64,000 bases of DNA from Nectonema munidae (taxonomy: Eukaryota > Nematomorpha > Nectonematoida > Nectonematidae). The stretch spans positions 186,001 through 250,000 of the forward strand of contig JAUIRK010000974.1 in NCBI GenBank assembly GCA_030549495.1, in the 5' to 3' direction. Positions 22,571-49,593 of the stretch are shown here, piece after piece (positions within the stretch are counted from its first letter, which is position 1; each line of letters starts with the position of its first letter). Below the pieces are notes generated by a model. It had not been told where the DNA came from, did not search any database, and worked only from the letters and a program-made list of their open reading frames with translations. Position numbers and translations under genes: made by a program.

Positions 22571-25500
22571 TTATCAAAAGAGTGACAAAATATAAAAAAA
22601 TTCAAAAGAGTGACAAAATATACAAAAATTCAAAAGAGTGACAAAATATACAAAAATTCAAAAGAGTGACAAAATATACAAAAATTCAAAAGAGTGACAA
22701 AATATACAAAAATTAAAAGAGTACACAAATACAAAAATTCAAAAGTTCACACTTATAAAAATTCAAAAGAGTGACAAAATATACAAAAATTCAAAAGAGT
22801 GACACAATATACAAAAATTCAAAAGAGTGACACAATATACAAAAATTCAAAAGAGTGACACAATATACAAAAATTCAAAAGAGTGACAAAATATACAAAA
22901 ATTCAAAAGAGTGACACAATATACAAAAATTCAAAAGAGTGACAAAATATACAAAAATTCAAAAGAATGACAAAATATACAAAAATTCAAAAGAGTGACA
23001 AAATATACAAAAATTCAAAAGAGTGACACAATATACAAAAATTCAAAAGAGTGACAAAATATACAAAAATTCAAAAGAGTGACAAAATATACAAAAATTC
23101 AAAAGAGTGACACAATATACAAAATATACAAAAATTCAAAAGAGTGACACAATATACAAAAATTCAAAAGAGTGACAAAATATACAAAAATTCAAAAGAG
23201 TGACAAAATATACAAAAATTCAAAAGAATGACAAAATATACAAAAATTCAAAAGAGTGACAAAATATACAAAAATTCAAAAGAGTGACAAAATATACAAA
23301 AATTCAAAAGAGTGACAAAATATACAAAAATTCAAAAGAGTGACACAATATACAAAAATTCAAAAGAGTGACAAAATATACAAAAATTCAAAAGAGTGAC
23401 AAAATATACAAAAATTCAAAAGAGTGACAAAATATACAAAAATTCAAAAGAGTGACAAAATATACAAAAATTCAAAAGAGTGACAAAATATACAAAAATT
23501 CAAAAGAGTGACAAAATATACAAAAATTCAAAAGAGTGACACATACAAAAATTCAAAAGAGTGACAAAATATACAAAAATTCAAAAGAGTGACACAATAT
23601 ACAAAAATTCAAAAGAGTGACAAAATATACAAAAATTCAAAAGAGTGACACAATATACAAAAATTCAAAAGAGTGACAAAATATACAAAAATTCAAAAGG
23701 TGACAAAATATACAAAAATTCAAAAGAGTGACAAAATATACAAAAATTCAAAAGGTGACAAAATATACAAAAATTCAAAAGAATGACAAAATATACAAAA
23801 ATTCAAAAAGAGTGACACAATATACAAAAATTCAAAAGGTACACAATATACAAAAATTCAAAAGAGTGACAAAATATACAAAAATTCAAAAGAGTACACA
23901 ATATACAAAAATTCAAAAGAGTACAAAATATACAAAAATTCAAAAGAGTACAAAATATACAAAAATTCAAAAGAGTACACAATATACAAAATATACAAAA
24001 ATTCAAAAGAGTACACAATATACAAAATTACAAAAATTCAAAAGAGTGACACAATATACAAAAATTCAAAAGAGTGACAAAATATACAAAAATTCAAAAG
24101 AGTGACAAAATATACAAAAATTCAAAAGAATGACAAAATAAACAAAAATTCAAAAGAGTGACAAAATATACAAAAATTCAAAAGAGTGACAAAATATACA
24201 AAAATTCAAAAGAGTGACAAAATATACAAAAATTCAAAAGAGTGACAAAATATACAAAAATTCAAAAGAGTGACAAAATATACAAAAATTCAAAAGAGTG
24301 ACACAATATACAAAAATTCAAAAGAGTGACAAAATATACAAAAATTCAAAAGAATGACAAAATATACAAAAATTCAAAAGAGTGACACAATATACAAAAA
24401 TTCAAAAGAGTGACACAATATACAAAAATTCAAAAGAGTGACACAATATACAAAAATTCAAAAGAGTGACAAAATATACAAAAATTCAAAAGAGTGACAA
24501 AATATACAAAAATTCAAAAGAGTGACAAAATATACAAAAATTCAAAAGAGTGACACAATATACAAAATATACAAAAATTCAAAAGAGTGACACAATATAC
24601 AAAAATTCAAAAGAGTGACAAAATATACAAAAATTCAAAAGAGTGACAAAATATACAAAAATTCAAAAGAGTGACAAAATATACAAAAATTCAAAAGAGT
24701 GACACAATATACAAAAATTCAAAAGAGTGACAAAATATACAAAAATTCAAAAGAGTGACAAAATATACAAAAATTCAAAAGAGTGACAAAATATACAAAA
24801 ATTCAAAAGAGTGACAAAATATACAAAAATTCAAAAGAGTGACAAAATATACAAAAATTCAAAAGAGTGACAAAATATACAAAAATTCAAAAGAGTGACA
24901 CAATATACAAAATATACAAAAATTCAAAAGAGTGACACAATATACAAAAATTCAAAAGAGTGACAAAATATACAAAAATTCAAAAGAATGACAAAATATA
25001 CAAAAATTCAAAAGAGTGACACAATATACAAAAATTCAAAAGAGTGACACAATATACAAAAATTCAAAAGAGTGACACAATATACAAAAATTCAAAAGAG
25101 TGACAAAATATACAAAAATTCAAAAGAGTGACACAATATACAAAATATACAAAAATTCAAAAGAGTGACAAAATATACAAAAATTCAAAAGAGTGACAAA
25201 ATATACAAAAATTCAAAAGAGTGACAAAATATACAAAAATTCAAAAGAGTGACAAAATATACAAAAATTCAAAAGAGTGACAAAATATACAAAAATTCAA
25301 AAGAGGGACAAAATATACAAAAATTCAAAAGAGTGACAAAATATACAAAAATTCAAAAGAGTGACAAAATATACAAAAATTCAAAAGAGTGACAAAATAT
25401 ACAAAAATTCAAAAGAGTGACACAATATACAAAAATTCAAAAGAGTGACACAATATACAAAATATACAAAAATTCAAAAGAGTGACACAATATACAAAAA

Positions 25501-25990
25501 TTCAAAAGAGTGACAAAATATACAAAAATTCAAAAGAGTGACACAATATACAAAATATACAAAAATTCAAAAGAGTGACACAATATACAAAAATTCAAAA
25601 GAGTGACAAAATATACAAAAATTCAAAAGAGTGACAAAATATACAAAAATTCAAAAGAGTGACAAAATATACAAAAATTCAAAAGAGTGACACAATATAA
25701 AAAATTAAAAGAGTGACAAAATATACAAAAATTCAAAAGAGGACAAAATAACAAAAATTCAAAAGAGGACAAATATAAAAAATTAAAAGAGGACAAAAAA
25801 AAAATAAAAAATTCAAAAGAGAAAATATAAAAAATTAAAAGAGGAAAAAAAAAAAAAAAGAGGAAAAAAAGAAAGAGGAAAAGGGAAAAACAAGAGGAGG
25901 GAACAAAGAGGACAAAATAAAAAAAAAAGAGGAAAAAAGAAATTCAAAAGAGTGACACAATATAAGGAAATTCAAAAGAGTGATATAACA
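22571..25990 (+). repeat. Minisatellite, 28-bp unit, about 120 copies
   Basis: A tandem array with core AGAGTGACAAAATATAC followed by AAAAATTCAA. Two interleaved variants differ at one base (GACAAAATATAC or GACACAATATAC). Longer units duplicate AATATACAA (seen near 23117, 23975, 24550, 24903, 25135, 25453 and 25547). A subset of units near 23,830-24,050 lacks the TG of GTGAC. Units degrade at the right end (25,690-25,980). Open frames in it translate to YTKIQK repeats and are not genes. Confidence 0.97.
25690..25980 (+). repeat. Degenerate right edge of the minisatellite
   Basis: The unit loses C and T bases progressively and dissolves into A/G-only sequence, then recovers to two clean units. 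This looks either like real decay or like an uncorrected consensus at the array end. Confidence 0.6.
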
Positions 25991-26240
25991 AAAAAGTGAC
26001 TAAAGTATTATTATATTTTTGTTGCTTATTAATTTTTTTTACGCTACAGTCTATACAAACTGTTGAAAGCTGGATTACGAAACAAAAAATTTTGTATAAA
26101 ATAAAGCACTTATAAACAAGAAAAAAATAAATATTATTTAAATTAGAAAAAGTAAAGCTTTTACATTTGAATAACAAAAAATAAGTAGAGACAACATAGA
26201 AATATGAAAGCATAAACTATCATTTGAATGTGATGATCAC

Positions 26241-27677
26241 ATGACACAAACAATATCTTATTTTTTTAATTGTCATTTCTTGAAAGTCTTTAATATATTT
26301 TATCACGTTTTTGTAAAATCTCAAAAAGATAAAGAAAAGCTTGTTTTTAATGGATATATATACCGACATCAACGACCAAGAAACCATAATCATTATTTTT
26401 GTTGTCAAGATAAAAACTGTAATGGCTCTGCTACGCTTCGAGGTGTTTCCTTTTTTAACTTTAGTGGTGGCTCACTATTCATTATATGTTTCATGGGTAT
26501 ACGTTTCCAGCTGTTTATGCTTTATTGTCTGGAAAAACAGAAAAGATTTTGTCACTATGCTTAAATTATTAACTTCAGTGGCAAAAACAAAAGAAATTAA
26601 CTTAAATCCTAAATTTTGAACTTGCAAGCATAAATGCTCTTCAACATATATTTCCAAACACTATAGAGCAGGGGCGGGCAACCTCCGACCCGCGGGCCAC
26701 ATCCGGCCCACGAAGGCTTATCGTCCGGCCCGCCACTCTGCTAGGCTTTATTATTGCAATCCGGCCCGCGGACCTCCCAGTAAAAGTAGAGAAGAAATTC
26801 CAATAAATTTTAAGTTTTCAAATAAATAAATTTCCTCAAACATCGAGCCAGACATGGAAATACTTTTTCATTGCAAACAGCACCCGTAGTCTCATTGATT
26901 TGTAGAGTGTTCAATGCACTTTTTGTACAATTTATTCATGTATTATACTTTTTTTTCAATCAATGATAAATTGATAAAATTGATGTAATTTTACATGTAA
27001 TCAATGTATTATACAAAATATAGTAATTCTGAGATTTCGTTTTTCACTCTGGCCCTTGATCTCCTTCCAAAAGTCTCATCTGGCCCTCACTCTGAAAAGG
27101 TTGCCCGCCCCTGCTATAGAGTAATAGGGTGTTTTTTTCATCTTTGCCAAAATATATATTGAAGTGTTCAAAAAACAGTCTTGTAAACATCTACAAAAAT
27201 AATAAAGATGTGGCCTAAGTATAAAAAAATTATCCGCACTTGCATTTTTACCCTCAGCAGAAATTTGTAGAGCATTTTCATATTTGTTAAGTTGTGCTCC
27301 ACGTGAGACTGAAGTAGTGTACAAGTATTTTGAAGATACGTTGGTTTTTGGAAGATTAATAGCTGCAAAAAAAGGACGACCAGGAAAAGTCAAACAGCGG
27401 CATCCACCAAGATTTCCTCCATCTGTATGGAGTATTTATCATCTACAAGAATACGCCAAGAACAAAGAATAACTTGGAAGTCTGGCACAGAAGATTTGAA
27501 ATGGTAGTAGAACGTTTTCACATGGGAGTATTTTTGGTGATTAAAGAGTTTTTAAAAGAAGAGCATCAAAGCCAACAAGAATTGGAAAGAATACTTGCTG
27601 GTAATAACCAACAAAAAAAGAAAAGGGAACATATCCATTGTTATAGCAAAAAGTTACTGATGAAAATTAATTATTAA
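26241..27677 (+). pseudogene. FLYWCH-type MULE transposase, broken
   Basis: Relic of a Mutator-like DNA transposase. A FLYWCH zinc finger (about 26,310-26,440; LVFNGYIYRHQ, then C..C...C-type spacing) is followed by FPAVYALLSGKT, and by LNLNPK-like sequence near 26,600. After an inserted MITE (26669-27113) comes the C-terminal half: CFFHLCQNIYW, then YKYFEDTLVFGR, PPRFPPSVWSIY and SGTEDLKW-like sequence, as in the standard F..C....W.....YFE..... .W..... WHRRF series of MULEs. Several frame changes and stops are present and the catalytic region is scattered, so it is inactive. It probably ends at 27677, with AATAAA-like sequence at 27,713. The flanks share the AGAGTGAC motif with the minisatellite. 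Confidence 0.75.
26669..27113. mobile_element. hAT-type MITE, 445 bp, inserted in the MULE
   Basis: Perfect 16-bp terminal inverted repeats (CAGGGGCGGGCAACCT). Identical 8-bp target duplications CTATAGAG lie at 26661-26668 and 27114-27121. The ends are GC-rich (CCGGCCCGC) in an AT-rich setting. There is no transposase. It splits the MULE coding region, so it arrived later. Confidence 0.9.
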
Positions 27678-27899
27678 ACATTTTATCACTTATTTTAATT
27701 TGTTTTTGTTCTTCAATAAAAACATTCAACTATTTGTTACTCTATCGCTATTTTAAGATCAAAAACTCTTCAAAGAGAAATTAATCTCTGCCTATCCAGA
27801 GAGAATTGTCTGCTATAAGAAAGCCTGTTTTTCCTGTAAATTTTTTGTGATTCATTTTTATTGATGTTTTTTTTAATTTTATTTATGTATTTTTTTTAT

Positions 27900-28066
27900 T
27901 AATTGTGTTAGACATTCCTAAAGCGGTTTATATAAACCTTTGGAAGCTAACCTCATCAATGAAATTTTTATCTATAATTTTACTAATCTTATACAAAAAT
28001 ATGTATTTTCTTTTTATGATTCTGTTAATGTTTTGAATAAAGTTCTTCTTCTTCTTTTTCTTTAAG
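27900..28066 (+). mobile_element. LINE 3' end with TTC tail
   Basis: It contains the AGCGGTTT...CCTTTGGAAG stem-like motif and ends in CTTCTTCTTCTTC-type repeats. The same arrangement is seen at 51020-51275, 55820-56122 and 58030-58192, the last directly behind a reverse-transcriptase C-terminus. 5'-truncated copy, no coding sequence. Confidence 0.5.
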
Positions 28067-28165
28067 AGTGACAAATTATGTCACTCTCTTGATTTGTCAC
28101 TCTTTTAATCGCTATTTTAAGAGTGACAAATTATGTCACTGTTTTGATTTGTTACTTTAATGAAC
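28067..28165. repeat. Inverted AGAGTGACA / TGTCACTCT motifs
   Basis: AGAGTGACA and TGTCACTCT face each other across a 5-bp spacer, and the arrangement recurs about 55 bases later. These are the minisatellite core in both orientations, beyond the MULE and LINE pieces. Confidence 0.6.
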
Positions 28166-28319
28166 ATCTCCCAAAAATATCTATAAGTGTTAATCAAATT
28201 TGCGGTTTATTTCTAAAAATTGTCTCAAAAACATTCCTCCAAATTTCACATGAAATATATGTTTTATACTAAATCGGCCATGCTGGTTACATTTCTGGGC
28301 TTGGTTTTTTCTTTTTGAA

Positions 28320-28892
28320 AATTTTTTTGAGGGTTAAAAAAATTTGGGGTTTTTATTTGAAAATTTTTTTTCATATATCACAAAATTTTTTATATATATA
28401 TTTTTTTTTTACACCAAACCCACCCTTCTTTTTTTTTTTTTGAAATTTTTTTTTGTAGTTGGGGTAGAAACTAACAATAATTAACAATTTATTTTTTTTT
28501 TGTTTTAAATATTTTTTTTAAAAAATAATTTTATATTTTTTTTATAAAAATTTTTTTTTCTAATAAAATAATTTTGTTTTTTTTTTTGTTGGGGGTGGTT
28601 TTTTGTGTTTTTGGTTTTTTTGCTAAAAAAAAAATATTAAATAAAAAAATAAAAAACCAACACCACAACACACACCCCACAAAACATCCCCGCCGGGTTA
28701 AAAAAAAAAAAAAATTCCTCCCCCCCCCCCCAAAAAAAAACAATTTACCTCACCTCTGTTTTACACAAAAAAAAAATTCTCCTTTTCATTAATTTAATAA
28801 AAAAACTACCATTCATTATAAAAAAATTAAATTATTTTTTAAAAAACACGGAAGAAAAAAATACCAAAAAAAAAAAAAAAAAAAACTCCCCT

Positions 28893-28929
<37 letters not shown>

Positions 28930-28990
28930 AAAAAAAAAAAAAAAAAAAAGGGAGGGGGGGGGGGGGGGGGGGGAAAGATTCTATCCATGA
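28320..28990. repeat. Homopolymer-rich low-complexity stretch, probably unreliable assembly
   Basis: Runs of T, A, C and G, some over 20 bases, follow each other with almost no complex sequence. Open frames here are lysine/phenylalanine strings. No feature can be supported. Confidence 0.7.
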
Positions 28991-29362
28991 AAACTAAGAC
29001 GAGTTTTTTTGTCTTACAAATGAATTCACTAATTTTTAGACTTCACTTTCACAGATTTATAACACAGTTCTTCAGACAACGGCTTCAAGAGTCACTTTCC
29101 ACATCCTTCTTTCCTTTTGAACACAAACTTTAAAGTTAATTCACAGGCCTGCAAAATTGGTCATTCGCAGAATTGTTTTAAATATGTGATGTGATAGATT
29201 TCAAGGATGCTGAATTGAAATACCACAGTTTTCCCCTAACACGTAAGGTTTAGGCACAACTTTGTATAGCTCACAACATAATAAAATAAACAATAGAAAG
29301 TTTGGCTGATTTTTTATTTAGAGAGAAATGAATGTTTTTAAAGGTATAAAATAACTCAAAAG
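28991..29362. other. Intergenic, nothing recognised
   Basis: AT-rich unique-looking sequence. I see no gene, RNA or repeat that I can name. Confidence 0.5.
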
Positions 29363-30520
29363 CTATTCTTCTTCTCTTGAAAACTCTCGGTGCAAGATCC
29401 AGCAGTAATACGCTAACATACTAACGTTCCACCTTCCTTGGTACCTTCTTTCCATCTCTCTTATGTCCTGGTGGTTCTCTAAATTTTCTGGGAAATGATC
29501 AAGATGCGCATGCAAAAAATGAACTTTGAGAATCATGTTGCATCCCAAAGCCTTAAATTTTTTCATCATTTTTCCTACGAATTCTTTGTAGTCTGGACTC
29601 TTGTGATAGTCCTAGAAGTTTTGGATCACATTGTTGAAGCGGATACACGTATTCTTTTCAACCTTACCAAGACAGTTCTCAAAGTTTTCATCCTTTATGA
29701 GCTTTCTTATAACCGGACCAACAAATACTACCTCTTAATCCTGGCACGCAAGAGACCAGGAAGCTTTTCGCACAAATAAGCAAAACTTTTTCGTTCCAGT
29801 GACAAAGCATTTACAAACTGTTTGAACAGCCCTAATTTGATGTGCATTTGTGGCAGTAGAATCTTTTTAGGATCCACCAAACTCTCTCACAAGATCTTGT
29901 CCCTGGTGTGAGTGAATCCCTACTAGGCCAACGTTCTCGAGTCAAATGCCCCAGAAACGTACATACAATCTTTAAATCACGGCAAATCATTCAGTTGTAA
30001 TTTTGGTAATGGCTCCTGTCTAAAAGAACGACCAAATATAGGACTCTTCCATAATCACCGAGTGTCCCAAAGGAATTTAAGCATACTTATTGCTATTATG
30101 CAAAGGAACAGCTTTAAGACTTCTTTTAGATGAATCAATAAAGATTCTTCATTGTTATAACATATACCAAACTTTTCTACGATTCCTTTCGAGTCAGTGC
30201 AATACACTAAGTTATTTTTCTGAACAAAAAAGGGAAAGAATGCCTTCTAAGGATGACGATGCTAGGAGAATGATGTACCTTGAGCTAATAGATCTCAGAT
30301 CTAAGTCATGAGCCTAAAAGCTCTGCTGATTCCTTTACTGGACCTAGATCATTTAATTGACTCTCACCAAACAGTTGAGGTTCATTGCTTTCATCTCCAA
30401 TACCGAAATCTGCTTCATCATTGCTGTGAATTTTAGTGCCTGAACTTAGTTGTACATTTGTCCAGACTATTTGGAAGAATAAGACTGGCACATCTGGATC
30501 ATGAGGAATAGGTCGCAAGG
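29363..30520 (-). pseudogene. Decayed copy of a multi-copy invertebrate family of unknown function
   Basis: Read on the minus strand, pieces occur in family order: KESAELLGS (about 30,310), IFIDSSKRSLKAVPLHN (about 30,110), VDPKK-like and LPPLHIKLG-like remnants (about 29,850), VFVGPVIRKLIKDENFEN (about 29,700), SPDYKEFV, then FKALGCNMILKVHFLHAHLD and REMERRYQGRWNVSMLAYYC (about 29,400-29,560). This matches an uncharacterised protein family seen in many copies in invertebrate genomes. The copy is broken in many places. The family has no known function and may be carried by a mobile element. Confidence 0.7.
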
Positions 30521-33090
30521 CTGATGGAAAACGATAAAAACATCATGAATACATGATTCATTACATCACTTCACTTTTCAACATCAGTGGATCTCATCAA
30601 CACCGCTGCTTTTCATCAAAATGATATAACTAAAGATGACAATAAAGATACCTGCGGAATTTCATTCATTATGAATGGTTTAAAGTATTGGAAAGCATTG
30701 ACATGTTTAAATTTTTAAACAAAATTTTTGTCCTTATAACCGATGAGAAAGCCATTTTCAATTCCTATGTTGACCTCATAAATCAGGCATGATGCATTCC
30801 AGATGTATAAGATAGGCAGAAGATTTCTTTATCAATGTTTTCTAGACATGACATAATCGTATGGCTAATAATGCCATTCATTTTTTTTTTATTTACCTAT
30901 ATATTCTCGTAAATATTTCTCTTTTTTGAAAAAAAAGATGGCGTTAAATTGAATATAATAAAACTTATTTTTTGTTGATTTGCTTTCTAAGTTTTTCTCA
31001 GAAACATTGGTTAGATGAATTATTATTGAGATAAAAAAAACCTCAAAAACAAAAAATCAGATGTTTTAAACTTATTAACTGTTTCTTATTTAGATCTAAC
31101 TTTATTTTAACTTGAAATTAACAGGACATGGGCTTTTTACTCCAGTATTGTGGCATTGGTGTATTATTTATATACTGTGGCATGCGAAGGTTATAACAAA
31201 TGTAGGTTGTAAGAGAATCAAGGAGTTAAAATATATGGAGATTTATTTTATACACTTTTATCCTAAACATAGCACACAAGGGAAAGTGGTTAACATGCAG
31301 GTGATATAACTAGCGTGTGATTAATTGATTGACAGCTCATCAAAAGTTGTGACACTTGAATATCTACGCAGTTATTATAAAATATTTTCAATATGGAAAC
31401 TTTACTCGCATATTTAGATGCGTGTGTTTTATGATCTCTTCTCTTGTGGTGTTGCTTGTTTGAATGCCATTATCGTTTTTTCAACATCTGTCACCAGTTC
31501 TGAACTCTAAGTCTCTGTAACAATTAATACACTACTCGTTAACTTTAGAGATTCGGAGCAAAGCAAAGTTACCCAAAGGATGTGGAGTTTTTGTTGAAAG
31601 ATTTTCGAATCACAATCTTGGTGAATGGAAGTTGAATAATGAACCTAGAATATGTGGAACAGTAAGGTCAGACTGAAGATTTGTTCTACAATTTTAAGAC
31701 CTGAATATTTGAAAATACTGAATATGAAAGTTCAACTGATCCGAAAATTTATTTCATTTAAACTTCCTTCATGCAGCATCGTCTAATCCAAGGACGAATC
31801 GCGCGCTTCTGGTCGAAAATCGAATTCCGATGGCCAATTTTTTAGGAAACAGTTCGACAATGTAAAAACAAATATTAAAATATTTTTTACAAAAATTGGA
31901 TTTTTCATAACAATTGGATGTAGTCAAAATTTTAAAGTAGTCTCATATTTTATTGGATTATAAAGGGTGACGCATGCCCAGTTCTTTATTACACAATAAA
32001 TGGAAAAAAATTAAAAAAATTTACTACACAAAGTATTGAGCATACCACCAATGAAGATTTATTAGAGAGAAGTCAAAAGCGATATAAAAGAAGAAGAATG
32101 TGAAAATAAAAATGTGAATCAATGAATAACAATTGAAACTCTTCATTTTACTTTCTGTTGGAGAAAAAATCAATGGTGTAAAAAATTGGAAAAAGATTCA
32201 CTAAAAAATAATAAACTAAAGGTATTTGCATTCGAGTTAGAAAATCTTGTGCACTGGAATGAAACGCGAATAAAAATCTTAATGCGTAAAAATTTTTATG
32301 CAGAATCGTACACTGGAACAACAAAGCAGTGCTTACTACGGCTTAGATAAAATGCGACATTAACCGTTATCGACGTACGAAAGTAAGCAGATCTTTCACT
32401 GTATAAGCATATTCCAAGAACTTTATTCCAACTGCAATATGCAAGGCATCATGCTTTTTATGTTAAATATTTTTATAATTGTTGTTCAGTTTGTGTATCG
32501 AGTTATTTGCATATGCTTTGTCTAATTATATTATTATTTACAAGAAATATATAAAATAAAAATTCTAATTAACCATATTAAATTAATGGGGGGGACGGGG
32601 GGGGAGAAAACTCGTGGTGTATAAAGATTTAATGAAATTTTGTTATAATGATAAAAAGAAGTTTTAAAAGATCTGGTTAAAACAGTGCCCGCTTATTTCC
32701 GAGCAACTATTTGGGAAAAATTAGAAACCTATTTTTTGTTTATTTGTTGGAATGAAGAAGAGTCTCTGAGCTTTTTGGAAAAATGGAATTAGGATCGGTA
32801 TAAATATGTCATAACAAAATTTGGTACAGAAATAAATATAGATTCCGACTCTTTTATCTTTATGCAATTGTTGAAAAAGTGTAATCTAGTTTCATTGGTA
32901 CATAAAATTGTTCATAAAAACTCAATCATCAGTTACATTTTGTGTTTTCCAATTTTTGCGAAAATTCAAAAATTAGATTTTAATTATAAATTTGAAGGAT
33001 GCCATTTTCTGCGTTGCCTATAAAGACCTTTCGAATCACTAGTGAAAAAGATCAATTCATGAAGAGGTAGGTGAATGAGAAAAGTATATA
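30521..33090. other. Intergenic, mostly unrecognised
   Basis: AT-rich. It contains the second copy of the interspersed repeat near 31800-31945 and a short G-rich patch near 32,588. The start may include more of the decayed family relic to its left. No gene seen. Confidence 0.5.
31800..31945 (+). repeat. Interspersed repeat, copy 2
   Basis: Related to 8150-8275: the shared string CAATTTTTTAGGAAACAGTT is followed by similar AAACAAATATT, ATTTTTTACA and TAGTCA blocks. Confidence 0.45.
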
Positions 33091-33097
33091 ACAGATC

Positions 33098-33103
33098 TTT
33101 ATT
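33098..33103 (-). terminator. Likely poly(A) signal of PRPF40
   Basis: AATAAA on the minus strand, 41 bases past the PRPF40 stop codon. Confidence 0.5.
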
Positions 33104-33143
33104 TAAAAGAATATTTACAAAGGAAGAGAGAGAGAGATTGCAT

Positions 33144-48622
<15,479 letters not shown>

Positions 48623-48846
48623 CTAAAAATAAAATAACTAAAATTTACTAATTAATTAATTAATCATTTAAGTAATTTACTTAAAATGATTGTTACATAA
48701 TTATAAGACGTCATTAAATAACACATTTCTAGTGGATGTTTGTTTTTGTGTGATTTTGCGCATTACTGTCATATATATATATAAGTGATATAAAATTTTT
48801 CTCATGGAAAGAATGAAGTAAATAAGAAAATAATAGAACCTTAAAA

Positions 48847-49593
48847 TTAGGGTTGCCAGATTTTTACATCATCAAACCGAGACAAAAATGGTATTCAAAA
48901 AAGTCAAGAACAAAATTTATTTTTTACAAATGAAAAATGCTTTGTAAATAAAAGAGGAGTTTTTATTCTAAAAAAGAGATAATCAATCATATTTGAAGCG
49001 AAATTTTGCACATCTTTGGTTTATTCTTCGTGCGTGTCATCTGTCTTTATTTATGGCGCTCAAAACTAGGCGCTAAAAGAAACTGATAAACGAAAACTAC
49101 TAACAAATGAAATAAGAATGTTAAGAAAAATTTGTGGACTAACTTTGAAAGATAAAGTAAGTAATGAGGAAGTTAGAAATTTGACAAACGTGATTACAAA
49201 GACTCATATGGTTTGGACATGTTAGAGAAGAAATAGTAGAAAGCTTATAAAAGATGCTTCGAAAAGAGAAAGCTAGACCTAAACTAACATGGACCGAAAA
49301 TATTTTAGGACTTGGTGATGAAAAAGTGAGGGTGTATTGGAGACGCAAATTCGAGATTACTTGAATTAGTTTGTTTAATTGTCATCTTTAATGACCCGCC
49401 TCTCACCCTAGGTTGCTGGGATTAATCATGTCCGAAAATGGAATGATAATTTGGAGCTAAATTTTTCAAAAATCGTTTTTTGAACATACGATTTTGTGAA
49501 TGAAAAACCAGGAATCCTGTTAATCTTAGACAGTTGTTAAGCGACGACAAAACGGGGACAATTTCGGGAAACTCGGAGAAATAGCAACCCTAA
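48847..49593. mobile_element. DNA transposon with TTAGGGTTGC inverted ends, containing a LINE fragment
   Basis: Inverted ends TTAGGGTTGC (48847-48856 and 49584-49593), with subterminal ACCGAGACA and CTCGGAG-like blocks. No transposase was recognised. A LINE fragment (49025-49365) lies inside, presumably a later insertion. Superfamily not determined; TA flanks are possible. Confidence 0.5.
49025..49365 (+). mobile_element. LINE reverse-transcriptase C-terminus, fragment
   Basis: Pieces in two frames: FMALKTRR, RKFVD-like, LIWFGHVRREIVESL, RKEKARPKLTWTENILGLG and VYWRRKFE. This is the GHVRR...GRP..TW signature of non-LTR elements, with frame changes. Confidence 0.65.

Noticed and set aside
23728-24105. 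Open frame of 125 codons (YTKIQK repeats)
   Set aside because: It is the translation of the 28-bp minisatellite where several units lack two bases; no independent coding evidence.
22571-25990. CRISPR array
   Set aside because: The repeats are contiguous without unique spacers, and the genome is eukaryotic.
28531-28792. Opposing open frames rich in Phe/Lys
   Set aside because: Products of homopolymer sequence in a poorly resolved stretch.
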